DNA of 64,000 nucleotides from Siderastrea radians (GCA_964017195.1 OZ024892.1:11251801-11315800); one strand, 5' to 3'. Shown: positions 51,501 through 60,685, counted from the first letter of the stretch. Translations and numbers: made by a program. The notes: generated by a model not told the origin, from the letters alone.

Positions 51501-53691
51501 TCATGCAGTCATTTTTTGTCACTGCTGCAGCGCAATGAAAACAGCGTTCGTGCAACCTTTCCGTTGTGCTCACTGCAGTCATTGATAGCCGCTAAAACAG
51601 CACTGCGTGAACGTAATCTGTTTCGTACGGGTATATAGTAGCTTTAGTATTGCGATTTCATCCAGAACATCTCTAAAAACCACTTTAAGAATTTATGACA
51701 AAGTATTTACAATCAATTAAGTAATGAAGGAACAGCGTACCGTCGTAGCCCCGTACCCCCACAAGGAACGATCGACTTATGCAGTGACGTAGGAAATAAT
51801 AGTAACGTAGCATGGAAGCGTACCGTGGTAGCGCCGTACCCCCACACAGTAAGAGCGACAAGTAATAGCAGCGTACCGTGGTAGCCCCGTAACCCCGCAC
51901 GGTACAGAGCGACTACATCGACAAATATTGAACGACATGTTCTATGTTTCTCCACTAGCATCATAGCAAAGTAGGCGAGCATTACATACTTCTTTTATCT
52001 TATAGTTTTTTCTCATTAGCATCGTACCGTATCGTGCGAGCAAGAGAGCAGAATCCGGTGATTAAATTTACTTGTATTTATTACTTATTTTCACCTGTTA
52101 AAGTTACGAAAGGCACAAGATTTTACGGCTAGTTTAATTTTTCTTTATTGAGCGTGTTTGTAACGTAATTATTTGATTTTTACAAAGACCAGTTTTCTGT
52201 TCTATACCTCAGTACATCTCAGTACACTGATCATGTTTGTAGCGTAATAGTTTCAATGTGCACAGGTTATCCAAACGTTAGTATACGTTGGCAAGGTGTT
52301 AGTGTTACCTTCCCTGCGTTTTCTCAGAAGTTTTATTCAATTGATAGTGAGCACTTTTCTTATAAGTTATGTTACCATGGTAACTGAGTGACGAAAAGTT
52401 ATAGAAATCATTGCATGCTTGGGTGGTAAGTATGTATAAGGCAAGAGTAGCAGCATACCGCGGTACGTTCAATGCTACGGTTTGAAGTGCATCCGATTTT
52501 GCGACAGGTATAATAATATTATTCATAATAGTGCAAATTATAAGGTTTTGTATGGGGAAAAAGTCAGTCTAAAAGTATTGGAGGAAGGAAAAATTGTGCC
52601 GGACTTTTAATAGAAATTGCTTACCTGAACTCCAATCTGTTGGTCTCTTTCTAAGAATTAGTTCATAAATTATACCTCTTACTTCAGTTTTGAACCCTAT
52701 CCGATATACTGGCAAACCTATGATGGATGCACATGCAGACGCCCAACTCAATAGCTTAAAATAATAAGCATAAAATATATGCCACTTACCACAAGGTGGT
52801 TTGCCAGTTTGAACAACATCAATCACTTTGTCTCCCTCAAGTTTGACAATCCTGCCATCTAATAAGCCAGTGTAGAGATTACCTTGAAATTTAAATATTG
52901 TTGAGTTTTGAGATGATACTATTAATAATAAATATTGCATTACCCTGACTGACAGTAAGGTGGTAAAGCAAAAGGACATTCTATCCTCCAACAAAATTTG
53001 GTTATTCCCTTACCTGCGCTGTCCACCGTGAGAGATTCTGGACCAGACAGCTGGCCTTCATAAAGTCTCTTTGCCTTAGTTAAGTTATTATTCATCTCCA
53101 ACACTCCTTCAAACTTTGGAGTTCTTTGTAAACTGAATTTTGAAAAATAAAAGTGAAAGAAAAGTTAGGGACCTACGTGGGGGAGAGATATGCCGTGGGG
53201 GTTGGATCAATAAGTCAAACGTAAATACAGTAGTGGAGGGGAGCCTCGGAGAAAAGGGGGTGGGAGTGTCCAGGAGGCAGAGCAAAAAGGGTGGGGGCAG
53301 GGGGCTTCTTAACGTGACAGAAAGCAAGAGAAATAGGGAAAAATATGCAACATTGTGCAGTACTTTGCAATTGAAAAAATGCAAAGAGATGGGAGCCAAC
53401 AAAAATAGGGCGGGACATGGGATTAAAGGGTACAGGAAACAGGCAGTTTGACCCCCCCCCCCCCCCACAAATAACCATCAGCATGCATATAGATTGGGTT
53501 GTGGTGCAGAGGATTTTGAGCTCTGGAAGGCACAGTGGCACATGATTAAAAAGTCACTAATATTAACAATCATAATGAATTTAACTAACCTGACAAGTTT
53601 GGGATCAATTGGAGATGGTAGAAAAAAGAACAGAACATCCAAAGCACTCAAGATGATCAATAACAGGGACATCAACATTGCTAGAACACCC
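37636..53691 (-). CDS. APMAP: APMAP-like membrane beta-propeller protein (gene, exon 1 missing)
   Basis: Six phase-consistent exons give 1135 coding bases (about 378 codons) of a protein colinear with human APMAP (416 residues). Order: a membrane helix AMLMSLLLIILSALDVLFFF followed by PSPIDPK; RLYEGQLSGPESLTVD; DGRIVKLEGD; CGRPLGMRFD; FVNDLDIARDGTIYFTDSS; GVQLSPEGDHVLVAETN; LPGIPDNIRLSSRGGYWVG; RSLHDPTGSV; VLWLGSFRSNFIGKLEL. APMAP is a type II membrane protein of the strictosidine-synthase-like six-bladed propeller family, with arylesterase activity reported in mammals. The roughly 35 cytosolic N-terminal residues and initiator Met were not located above 53691. Introns carry a nested LINE and a giant foldback. 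It is convergent with BCKDHA. Confidence 0.93.
37985..38075 (-). pseudogene. Decayed tandem copy of APMAP exon F 5' part
   Basis: CCACAATGAGGCTGTTTCTTGGGGTAATGACAA at about 38013-38045 (given here in parts: CCACAATGAGGCTG, TTGGGGTAATGAC) repeats 37790-37817 about 220 bases away, with the following intron also similar (AGAGAACACC, AATATGTTT/CATGTTTGAA). The coding frame is not maintained. Confidence 0.65.
38246..38570 (+). mobile_element. Older LINE, 5' part (RT palm), split by insertion
   Basis: Non-LTR reverse-transcriptase fragment: KGIRQGDGLSPILFSLFMND and LLYADDLLIISPSPEGLQQS, with the catalytic YADD. It is 5' truncated next to a (TCAC)n run and cut at QQSLN by the L1-like insertion; it resumes at 44235. 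Confidence 0.8.
38716..39606 (+). pseudogene. LINE ORF1 (coiled coil + RRM-like), two stops
   Basis: One reading frame of 297 codons with a TAG after CVDAE at 39052-39054 and a TAA after AKLKNI at 39370-39372. Residues about 50-140 form a coiled coil (LEELKEMLVDIQINISNILL; NEQQDEIYELYELQDRLEQY). This is followed by TRKNSLEIHGV, an RRM-like entry typical of L1 ORF1 proteins, and a basic C-terminal domain with GDRIFLYENLTSYRKKI. The family product is an RNA chaperone binding LINE RNA. The two stops make this copy inactive unless read through. Confidence 0.8.
39974..43905 (+). pseudogene. LINE ORF2 (endonuclease-RT-CCHC), frameshifted and interrupted
   Basis: Apurinic-type endonuclease at the N-terminus: LSLNVRGLRN, CLQETYSS, NIYAPTD, ISGDWNT, SRIDFFLIS and APDHKSV, spread over three frames (shifts near 40150 and 40440). 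Reverse transcriptase: NWRPISLLNIDCKI, a shift at 41586, then DQTGFVNGRYIGRN, VDFEKAFDTLEW, GVRQGCPLSPSLFILAVE and QFADDTTII. C-terminal C-x2-C-x7-H-x4-C motif CTFCPNSDSIEHTFLDC, and stop after EKCALH. A MITE of 247 bases (43073-43319) splits the region before DLADMRCKHYYK. With at least three frameshifts plus the insertion the element cannot encode a working ORF2. Confidence 0.88.
43073..43319. mobile_element. hAT-like MITE inserted in LINE ORF2, copy 3
   Basis: TIRs of about 45 bases: CCAGGGGTCCGTTTCTCGAA at the left, CGAGAAACGGGCCCCTGG at the right, with GATAACTTTCCGG / CCGGAAAGTTATC inside. Interior matches 31090-31284 inverted. No clean 8-bp target duplication is visible. Confidence 0.8.
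44235..44600 (+). mobile_element. Older LINE, 3' part
   Basis: Continuation of 38246-38570: QQWKL, one-base shift, KVNTKKSNIIIFSG, TYLGVEMTSSGRYTY, ALVKPVLLYACEIWGPELL. Homology fades at about 44600, before APMAP exon E. Confidence 0.75.
44653..44833 (-). CDS. APMAP: APMAP exon E
   Basis: Acceptor CACCTAG|G, donor GCCAAG|GTAAAA, 181 bases. It encodes YYIKGEHEGKSEVFVQNLPG, IPDNIRLSSRGGYWVG and MAQYPRARNFLAK, matching the family's PG.PDNI...GGYWVG blade. It lies only about 50 bases from the old LINE and is overlapped on the plus strand by a meaningless extension of the LINE frame. Confidence 0.94.
44840..45343. other. APMAP intron D-E
   Basis: No feature recognised in about 500 bases. Confidence 0.55.
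45344..45770 (-). CDS. APMAP: APMAP exon D
   Basis: Acceptor CCATCACAG|GAA, donor ATCAA|GTATGG, 427 bases. It encodes TPELEQTCGRPLGMRF, LIVADAYFGLLEVNP, PFRFVNDLDIARDGTIYFTD, SSTKWQRRDVPYFLFEGEAS and LSPEGDHVLVAETNMFRII, the core of the SSL propeller including the metal/active-site Asn-Asp (FVNDL). Confidence 0.95.
45771..46245. other. APMAP intron C-D, outside the giant element
   Basis: Nothing recognised up to the candidate target duplication TATAATAATATT at 46246. Confidence 0.5.
46855..47035 (+). repeat. Three ~65-bp subrepeats in the left arm
   Basis: Copies of GGGGTACGGGGCTACCACGG followed by TACGCTGCTATTA. The inverted counterpart is at 51735-51905. Confidence 0.75.
47350..48500 (+). 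repeat. 51-bp minisatellite array, left arm
   Basis: About 20 units of AACTAACGTACGGAGAAACG + (T/C)TGAGAAGATAAGACAAA + TACTGTACAAACG, with length variants. 51 is divisible by three, so long open frames appear in several phases; these are artefacts. Confidence 0.9.
48501..50679. other. Core of the giant foldback element
   Basis: No recognisable transposase or other protein. It includes a poly(A)-type run near 49090-49110, C-rich GTTCAAATTCCC(C) segments near 49490 and 49760-49800, and a 68-bp direct repeat at 50481-50520 and 50549-50588 (TTAAGTCATGGGATAACGGC). Confidence 0.5.
50680..51410 (-). repeat. 51-bp minisatellite array, right arm
   Basis: About 14 units, the reverse complement of the left array (TTCTCAACGTTTCTCCGTAC, GTTAGTTCGTTTGTACAG), with a private variant containing CTACAGTACTATGATTAG every second unit. 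Confidence 0.9.
52521..52789. other. APMAP intron C-D, right of the element
   Basis: Nothing recognised. Confidence 0.5.
52790..52882 (-). CDS. APMAP: APMAP exon C
   Basis: Acceptor TTTCAAG|GTA, donor CTTGTG|GTAAGT, 93 bases. It encodes NLYTGLLDGRIVKLEGDKVI and DVVQTGKPPCG, first propeller blade. Confidence 0.93.
53014..53132 (-). CDS. APMAP: APMAP exon B
   Basis: Acceptor AATTCAG|TTT, donor GCGCAG|GTAAGG, 119 bases. It encodes LQRTPKFEGVLEMNNNLTKA and KRLYEGQLSGPESLTVDSA, matching the family's L-GPES motif at the start of the lumenal domain. Confidence 0.93.
53133..53589. other. APMAP intron A-B
   Basis: Purine-rich on the plus strand, with a run of 14 or more C at about 53452-53466. No other feature. 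Confidence 0.6.
53590..53691 (-). CDS. APMAP: APMAP exon A (transmembrane helix)
   Basis: Acceptor TTCACAG|GGG, donor GTCAG|GTTAGT, 102 bases, phase 2 in. It encodes GVLAMLMSLLLIILSALDVL followed by FFFLPSPIDPKLV, a single signal-anchor helix directly before the SPIDP motif shared with vertebrate APMAP. It is not the first exon, since it opens mid-codon. Confidence 0.9.
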
Positions 53692-53859
53692 CTGTGAATA
53701 AAATAGCATTTTTGTGCTTAAACCAGATCTCCTCCAATAATGGTACACCATAGAATAACCCACCCCCCGCTACTCAAATAAAGTATAGGCACTGTTAATA
53801 ACACTAAGGGATGGGTCATTATTAGAGGGCTGGTGCAAATGGAGGGAGGCCATGTTCAA

Positions 53860-54050
53860 ATTCTCCTGACCCTTTCCTTTGTGTATAAATGGGTACCGGC
53901 AACAAACTGCTGGGGGTAACCCTGCGATGGACTAGCATCCCATCCAGGGGGGGGGGTAGCAATTCTCTCAGTTGCTTCATTCTACAGAAACCAGGACAAG
54001 CTCCGGCCATGTGGGCCTCCTTGGCTTGTGTGCGACTTTACCTACATGTA
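53860..54050 (+). mobile_element. SINE-like sequence
   Basis: GTGTATAAATGGGTACCGGC, then CTGGGGGTAACCCTGCGATG-GACTAGCATCC and AGCTCCGGCCATGTGGGCC. I recognise this as a widespread cnidarian SINE; its GATGGACT(A/G)GC(A/G)TCC core also occurs in LINE tails of other animals. Confidence 0.6.
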
Positions 54051-54232
54051 CCATTGACTGAGTGAGGTTTAGGCCAACCAAAAAAGCTATTTGGCTATGG
54101 TTATGGCACATAAAACCTAACTGTTAAGTTGGTTCATATACCCCAAAGGTGAGCCAAGTATTTTTGGTCTGACCCTAGCACAGTCAATAAGTGTATATTA
54201 CCATGCTGATATGCCTTTTATTATCCAGACAC

Positions 54233-54478
54233 TACATGGAAAACAAAAACTGGTGGAACAATGAGATGGAGGAGGAGTGGAAGCGTGAGGCTCGTCAGCA
54301 AGTAATGCAAGCATTTTCAAGAGCTGAAAAGGCACTTAAACCACCTGTAAAAGATATGTTTTTGGATGTATATGACACTATGCCCTCTCTTTTACAAAAG
54401 CAATATCAGGAATGTATGGACCATGTAGCAAAATACCCGCATGAGTACCCCACAGAGCTTTACGCAGAAGATAAGTAA
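54233..54478 (+). CDS. Second BCKDHA terminal exon (distal copy)
   Basis: The acceptor TTATTATCCAG is intact and phase-compatible with exon 8 (AG|A), coding is open to TAA at 54476-54478, 83 codons including the split Arg. It encodes [37 protein letters not shown] and LYAEDK. As recalled, human BCKDHA has RHY, a Trp-Trp pair and a C-terminal Lys at the matching places, so the distal copy is the more ancestral-looking. It could be an alternative last exon spliced over 24 kb, the remnant of a duplicated gene, or a pseudo-exon. No other BCKDHA exon is duplicated nearby. Confidence 0.75.
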   Translation, partial: YMENKNWWNNEMEEEWKREARQQVMQAFSRAEKALKPPVKDMFLDVYDTMPSLLQKQYQECMDHVAKYPHEYPTELYAEDK

Positions 54479-55857
54479 AGTGAAATACAGAGCAATGGAA
54501 GCCACAATAACATTTGCTTTTTAAGGGACAGAGGCGATGTCAGTGATCAGAAGCGTGGTGAACAGATTGTGATTGCCTTTGAACTAAATGAGGGTGGTGG
54601 ACTATGCATCTACTGTATTTGAGGACCTTTTTTACCATAATTTATTCGTAGTTTCCAGTGAAGGATCTAGAGGAGGGTCTGGGGGTCCCCAGTACCCCCC
54701 ACCCCACCCCGTACCATCTTTTTCACAAAACTTAAACTCCAAAGGACTGAACTTTCACTCCCCCCACATGCCAGCCCTGAACACTTTGTTGCTCCCAGCA
54801 TCCACCTTACAAAATGGTCTGGATCTGCCACTTGTTTCTGGAAATTTAGCTCCAGAAAACATTGGTATCCACTGCATGGAAAGTCTGATCACTGGAAATT
54901 CTGAGGGATGAGGGTCCCCAAAAGCCAAAATTTTTTAAAAGAAATTACAAACATCAAGCTTAACCAGAATTTCCAGAGGGCTTGGGGATGAAACTGAGAA
55001 ATCTGCTGTGGTGGATACGGGGGTATGGATATTTTCAGGAACAACACATTCTGAGAATGGTCATGAACAATAGACTGGTCGTGTCTCTGACACGAAGTCA
55101 AAGAAAGCTTGGAAGACTAAAATTATTTTACTCATGGTTGTATTTTATGTAACAAATACCTAGAGCGTAGCTGTTAGCTAGTATTTCCCTTTAAATAGTC
55201 ACTGCCCTAGAAGGTAACTAAGCACAGTAAGTTATAAAATTGCTTTATTTTATCATCCAGGAAGCAGGCAACCCAAATAGTTTCACCTTTTCAAGTTTGG
55301 GCTCTTTTTTAGCACATTCAGATCGCGTGTGGACTCAACAAAGGCACAACAGGAATATTTTAACAAAAGAGAGTTTACTTTGGAGCTTTTTTTCTTCTTT
55401 ATTATGGACTTAAAAGACCTACACGTGTCCCAGTTTGGGAGACAAAATAATACCTGTCACAATTCATAAGTGTTACAATGTTTTATACCAGGTAATATTA
55501 TTTCTAGAGCTTGTAAATATATAACGAGCCCTGTGATTGGTCAATACTCAGGGCCGGATTTTCCCATAATGCCCACAGGCATTATTCAAGCGATGTTAAT
55601 GCCCGGCTGGTAAAGTGGGAATATAGAAATGTCAAAGTACATTAATTTATTTTGATTAAACAACTTCAAATGATTTGAAGCTAAATGAAAAGATACTTTT
55701 TTCTTTAAAGTTTTTACTTTTTCTTGTGCGATATAATTTTTTTGTGTGAGAGAAAACTGCTGGGTTTTGAATCCTTTCCGGTAAACTGTTTCATTCATTC
55801 CAATCCGCCACAGTCCACTTTTCAAGTAGTTAGGTGTCAGGCAAAGCCATTGAATTA
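54479..55857. other. Flank of the duplicated exon
   Basis: Alignable to 33185-35480 with differing insertions; no gene. A minus-strand 106-codon frame at 55586-55906 has no recognisable family. Confidence 0.5.
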
Positions 55858-56012
55858 ACTTCTTATTAACTCTCACTAGCTTGGGACCACACTGGGAGAA
55901 TATCACCCTCAGTCACACTTGTACAGACCTTGCTTTGCTCGGTCCGTACCAGAAAGACCTTGGGCAATATTCTCCCAGCACGGCCCTCACGCTCGGTTAA
56001 TAATAAGAAGTA
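55858..56012. mobile_element. Palindromic MITE
   Basis: Arms ACTTCTTATTAAC...GTTAATAATAAGAAGT, with GGGAGAATAT / ATATTCTCCC inside. Confidence 0.7.
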
Positions 56013-56495
56013 AGTCTTGTTTATGTTGTTCTAGAAAATGAGACTGCTAGATGTGGTAATTCTTGACTATTGACCTGTGGTCAGAATAGAATTTTTTCCC
56101 TTTACTTTGAAATGTGTGAATGTGGAGTATTATTGGTGTGTTAGTATTTATTACTTGCAATGGTGGTCAGAGTGGGTAATAAAATATTCTGTTCTAATCC
56201 TTATTTTGAAACTGAACCCTTTTGCCATTCAAAGTGACTCAAAGTAAAACTGAAAACAAGCAAATGCATGAAATGAGATTAAGAAACTAAAATAGTTCAG
56301 TGTACATCTTCACTAACCCTTCAAGCCCCAACATTAAATATCAGTTCATTATAACATACAGGTGTTGAGAATTAAGGAAATGATCACCAAGGATTAATTG
56401 TCTTCATGTTTAAACAAGTTCACCCCGGTAGTACTCGGTGAAATGTATGGAACCAGTAAGGAGAATTTGTAAAATGATGCCAGCGCTTAAGTTTT

Positions 56496-56571
56496 AGTCT
56501 CCTTCGCAGCCATTTTTAGTGGCATCATGCAACGCTGCGTGACGCCACTAAAAACGGCTGCGTAGGAGACT
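56496..56571. repeat. Palindrome
   Basis: AGTCTCCTTCGCAGCC and GGCTGCGTAGGAGACT with TTTTTAGTGGC / GCCACTAAAAA inner arms. Confidence 0.8.
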
Positions 56572-56831
56572 ACTTAAGTTTACGAGTGTTCGTGAATTGG
56601 TTTCCAGCATGCAATCCACAAATTCTAATTGGACAATCCATCCCACAAAAGTATACAAATTAATTACAGCTGATTTCACCGCTATGTGTGACCTGGGTTT
56701 TTCAAGCATGATTCACCGGCTATGATTCTTTCATAACCACAAAGCAGTGAAAGAAATTAGCAGATATTCTGCTATTTTATGACTGTTTATATCTCAGAAA
56801 AGTGTGAAATTCTTCTGTAATCTTTTTTCAC

Positions 56832-56930
56832 TTGCAAATTTCCAGAATTATTTCTTGACCTTGGGTGAATCATGATTCACCTCAGGCTATGGTTCACCCA
56901 TGGTCACGAAATAATTCTGGAAAATGGCAA
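56832..56930. repeat. Palindrome
   Basis: TTGCAAATTTCCAGAATTAT and its complement, around GGTGAATCATGATTCACC. Confidence 0.8.
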
Positions 56931-57609
56931 AAAGAATGAGTTTACAGAAGAAATGCTAACTTCCTGAGGTACAAACACATAGCTTTGAAATCAGCTGTAA
57001 GGAAGCCTCACTCTTGTGCATTGCACTGTGAACTTAAGCAAAGTCTCTACCAACTGTACAAGCTTATCTCACATTCTAAGTAAATAAAAACCAGCTAAGT
57101 GACAACAAATAGACATCAGTGGTCTGATAAAATGAAATGACTTGTAAAACAGAGCCGATCAGAGCCAGCAGCGTTTCTGATCGTTGTTATTTTGGTAGAT
57201 GTCGCGCGTAGCGGCAAAGCTACAAAACCGGACAACCGTTAACATTGTTCTTCGTCGATTGTTATTTTCAGTTATATCGAGAACCCGGAATGATTCTCCT
57301 TACGGATACAGCACTGCGTTAATTGTCACTTTAATCCCGTTTGAAGATTATAAACTTTTGAAGATTAATAGAGTTCGGGATTAATGACCATCGTCTTTAC
57401 AATCTCGCACAACGTGCCAGCGCGAACTCCCGCACGATGATCGCCCTATTTTTTATTCATCAACATAACGAGCCATACAAGATCGCTGTTTGAAACGCAC
57501 TCTGATAAAAATATCAGTTGCAACAGACCTCGCTAAAATTTGCTCGGGCTTTACATACCACAACTTGTAATATTTTTTCTGAAGTCTCATCACGGTCAGT
57601 TTTGAATCT

Positions 57610-57870
57610 GCGCATCTTGCCAAGATCGTAGCTGTCTTGCCGAGATTACGGTTGTCTTGGCGGGATCACCGATGTCTTGGCAAGATCACGCCGGGGACCG
57701 AAACTCTCGCCGGGATTCTTGCCAAGATCCCGGCCAAGATTTTTTCTTGCCAAGATCCCGTTAGAATCCCGGCGGGGAAATTCCGTTTCCCGGCAAGATT
57801 TTTCATTTCCCGGCAAGATCCCGGTAGGAAGCGGGATTCTTGGCGGGATCCCGCCGGGATCCCGGTAGCC
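57610..57870 (+). repeat. CCCGG/GATC degenerate minisatellite
   Basis: Units of CTTGCCAAGATC and CCCGGCAAGATCCCGG, GC-richer than its surroundings. It shares the word CTTGCCAAGATC with the GATC minisatellite at 17530-18310. Confidence 0.75.
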
Positions 57871-58129
57871 ATTTTACAAGGGCAGACGTTTTTTGCACTT
57901 CATTTTACTACAAAAATAACAACCAACAGTGGCTAAAATTAAAGTTGCTAGTGAGAAAAGAATCAGAAGTAAAAAATGTTTTTTAAAGTAATAGTAACAC
58001 CCAACAAAGGTAGTTTGTGCAAGCACATATTAAATACAACAACCATATCATTTCACTGATCATTGAACACTAGAAATTAACAAGAATTAAAAGGGTAGGT
58101 CACCGACTTAGTTTTTCGGATAATGGGAG

Positions 58130-58245
58130 ATTTTGTGCTGTTCCGGGTCATTTGGGAGGTGTTCCCGGTTTTCTTGGGGGTGTTCCGGGATTTTGGGGAG
58201 GTGTTCCGGGTTTTGGGGTGCTCCGGGGTGTTCCAGTGTTCCTGG
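58130..58245 (+). repeat. GGTGTTCCGGG repeat
   Basis: Five to six imperfect copies of GGTGTTCCGGG(A/T)TTTTGGGG. Confidence 0.7.
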
Positions 58246-58394
58246 AAGTACTTCATGCCGCCGAATGCTCGATGTTTACTGAAAGTCGCTCTTAAGCTCT
58301 AATAGCCTTCCATTGACGTCCGTGCCGGCCTCAGCCGGCCGCGCGAAAACATCCCCTCTAAAAGCTTAAGATTAAACTTTAATTGACTTATTTT

Positions 58395-60579
58395 TCACCT
58401 CAAGGCCAGAGCTCTATTTTGCTGGAGCTATACCAGTTGGTTTTACTGACCATAGTGCCATTTTTGGGGTAAGAAGGCTCCACAGGATAAAACGCCCTCC
58501 ACCAAAAATTATTGAAACGAGAAATTATAAACATTACGATCCTGCATTGTTCCGTGAAGAGCTAGAACACATCCCCTGGGAAATCATCGAACTCGAAGAG
58601 ACGGCAGAGGGAAGCTGGAACGCCTTCAGGGATTTATTCCTAGCAGCTGCTGACAAACACGTACCTGTGGACCCTATTGTTACGCGTCGAGTACGTGGAT
58701 ATTCAGTGCCGTGGTTAACAAGCGATCTAAAGAAACTTATGCAAGAACGCGATTATCACCACAAAAAGGCGTTAATTACAAACAAAGAACTACACTGGAG
58801 TAATTATAAGCGGTTACGCAATACCATCAACACAAGAATGCGTAAAGAGAAAAGTGATTATTATTCTAATCAGCTGGCGGATGAACAAGACCCAAAGGCG
58901 ATATGGCAAACATTACATAAAATCGTTCCGAAAGAAATCAAATCAGTGCCTTCAAGCTGCGATGGTCCAACAGCCTCAAGTTTCAACGGCTTCTTTACCT
59001 CGATTGCTAGTACTTTGTGCAGCCATTTTAAGCGTTGTTCTCTACCAAAGGTTTTGACACCTAGAGTTAAACATGACTTTGTCCTCGAAGAGGTGTCCTC
59101 CAGTTTTGTACAAAAAGAATTGCTCAAAATGAAGTCAACTAAAGCTACTGGTCTCGATGGAATTCCTGCTCGGTTATTGAAGGATGCAGCAAATGAACTA
59201 TCTAGACCTATTGCCTACCTCATAAATTCATAAATTTCTACCTGTATGATACCATCTGAATGGAAAAGTGCGAAGGTAACTCCAATTTACAAATCTGGAA
59301 ACAAGAGCGACCCAAATAATTATCGCCTGATTTCAGTTCTTCCGTTAATTTCTAAAGTAATGGAACGTGCAATTCAATCACAGCTTGTGGCATTTCTTAT
59401 ACCAAAACAATTCCTTGTCAGTACATCAATCAGGATTCCGGAAGAAACATTCCACCGAAACTGCTACTGTACACTTTGTTGATCACATCTTGGAACAAAT
59501 GGATAGACAGAGGATTACCGGCTCCATTTTTATGGATCTAAAAAAAGCATTTGACCTCGTTGACCACCATTGTCTGCTGCATAAACTAGAACATTGTGGA
59601 ATTTGAGGGAAAAGTCCGAAACGGTTTGAAGACTATCTTACTACTCGAACTCAGAAGGTCAAATATAACCAAGACGTGCCATCCAGCCTAGCTATTGGTT
59701 ATGGGGTCCCCCAAGGATCCATACTGGGCCCGATACTGTTTGTGACATACATCAACGACCTCCCGCAAAGTTTGCTGAAGTCATCAATAGGCATGTACGC
59801 CGATGATACGGTTATCTACTTCTCCGACTCCAGCGCAGAAATCATCAAGCAGGTTCTACAAATCGATCGAAACAATGTTGAACAATGGTTAGCAAGCAAC
59901 AGGCTCGTACTCAATCAGAGTAAGACTAAATGGATGCTGTTTGGTATTAGGCAGAAACTAGAACACTGTTCAGACCACAGAATACAACTTCACGGGAAAG
60001 AAATTGACAGAGTATCAAGCTTTTGTTACTTAGGGGTTACACTAGACGAGAATCTATCATGGAACGAGCATGTAGAATTGATTTGTAACAAAGTAAGCAA
60101 GCGTCTCGGCCTGCTGTCCCGCATACGACCTTACCTTACCCTAAAAGCTGCTAAATACGTGTATAATTGCCGATTTATTGCCTGATATATGGGGTGGGCT
60201 GTCAATCGGATGCAGTAACAGCTTGCAACGTCTACAAAACAGGGCAGCACACATAATACAAAGGACGGCAACGACCGAAGAATCATTCAAAATGTTAGGG
60301 TGGGTGGATTTGGAAACACAAAGGAAAGCCCACAAATGTATTTTAGTTTTCAAATATCTAAATGAATTAGTTCCTCCATATTTGTCGGATTACTTTATTA
60401 GAAATCGCACTATTCACACTTACAAGACAAGACAAAGGAACGACATTCATCTACCGAACCCTAAGTTAACGCTAGGAAAAAACACATTTAGATTTTCAGG
60501 TGCGGTTCTTTTTCATAATTTACCCACATCAATAAAAGAAGCCACGTCGCTTTCCATTTTTAAGAACTTTCTTTATTAG
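58395..60579 (+). pseudogene. CR1/L2-like LINE ORF2, 5' truncated, frameshifted
   Basis: Starts within the endonuclease C-terminus (IPVGFTDHSAIFGVRRL). A linker follows (DKHVPVDPIVTRRVRGYSVP and YSNQLADEQDPKAIWQTLHK). The reverse transcriptase reads KSTKATGLDGIPARLLKDAA, a stop at 59231, EWKSAKVTPIYKSGNKSDPN, a frame change near 59400, FMDLKKAFDLVDHH, a stop at 59605, GVPQGSILGPILF, MYADDTVIYF, and YLGVTLDENLSWNEH. The C-terminus is LQRLQNRAAHIIQRT after another shift near 60180, ending KNFLY at 60579. At least four lesions make it inactive. The catalytic YADD is intact. Confidence 0.88.
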
Positions 60580-60685
60580 ATCTCATTTTAGCCATTAGTT
60601 TTCTTATTAATATAATACTAGGTAACTTCGATAGCTCTCTTATTTGTCTCAATCTTAAACAAATTGTGATTGTTATGTAATGTTT

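Larger units (their letters stand above)
46246..52520. mobile_element. Giant foldback element, 6.25 kb, minisatellite arms
   Basis: Body about 46258-52508. The outer arms, 46264-47340 and 51415-52506, are inverted copies of about 1.08 kb, beginning TGTCGCAAAATCGGATG. Inside each arm lies an array of the same 51-bp minisatellite in opposite orientation (47350-48500 and 50680-51410). The core is 48500-50680. TATAATAATATT (12 bp) occurs at 46246-46257 and 52509-52520, a candidate target duplication separated from the conserved TIR by a few unpaired bases. No transposase is visible in the core. It sits entirely in an APMAP intron. Confidence 0.8.
54130..58070 (+). repeat. Segmental duplication, copy 2
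   Basis: Paralogue of 32838-36540, same orientation. Private insertions include the palindromes at 55858, 56496 and 56832 and the block of about 57130-57990 with the CCCGG/GATC minisatellite. It lies upstream of APMAP exon A, probably inside the first APMAP intron. Confidence 0.78.

Noticed and set aside
46258..52508. MULE classification of the giant foldback
   Set aside because: Long TIRs fit, but the bases next to the conserved ends do not form a 9-bp duplication; the 12-bp TATAATAATATT repeat is AT-rich and could be partly chance.
55586..55906. 106-codon minus-strand frame as the missing APMAP exon 1
   Set aside because: No similarity to APMAP's N-terminus and no donor in the required phase was identified.
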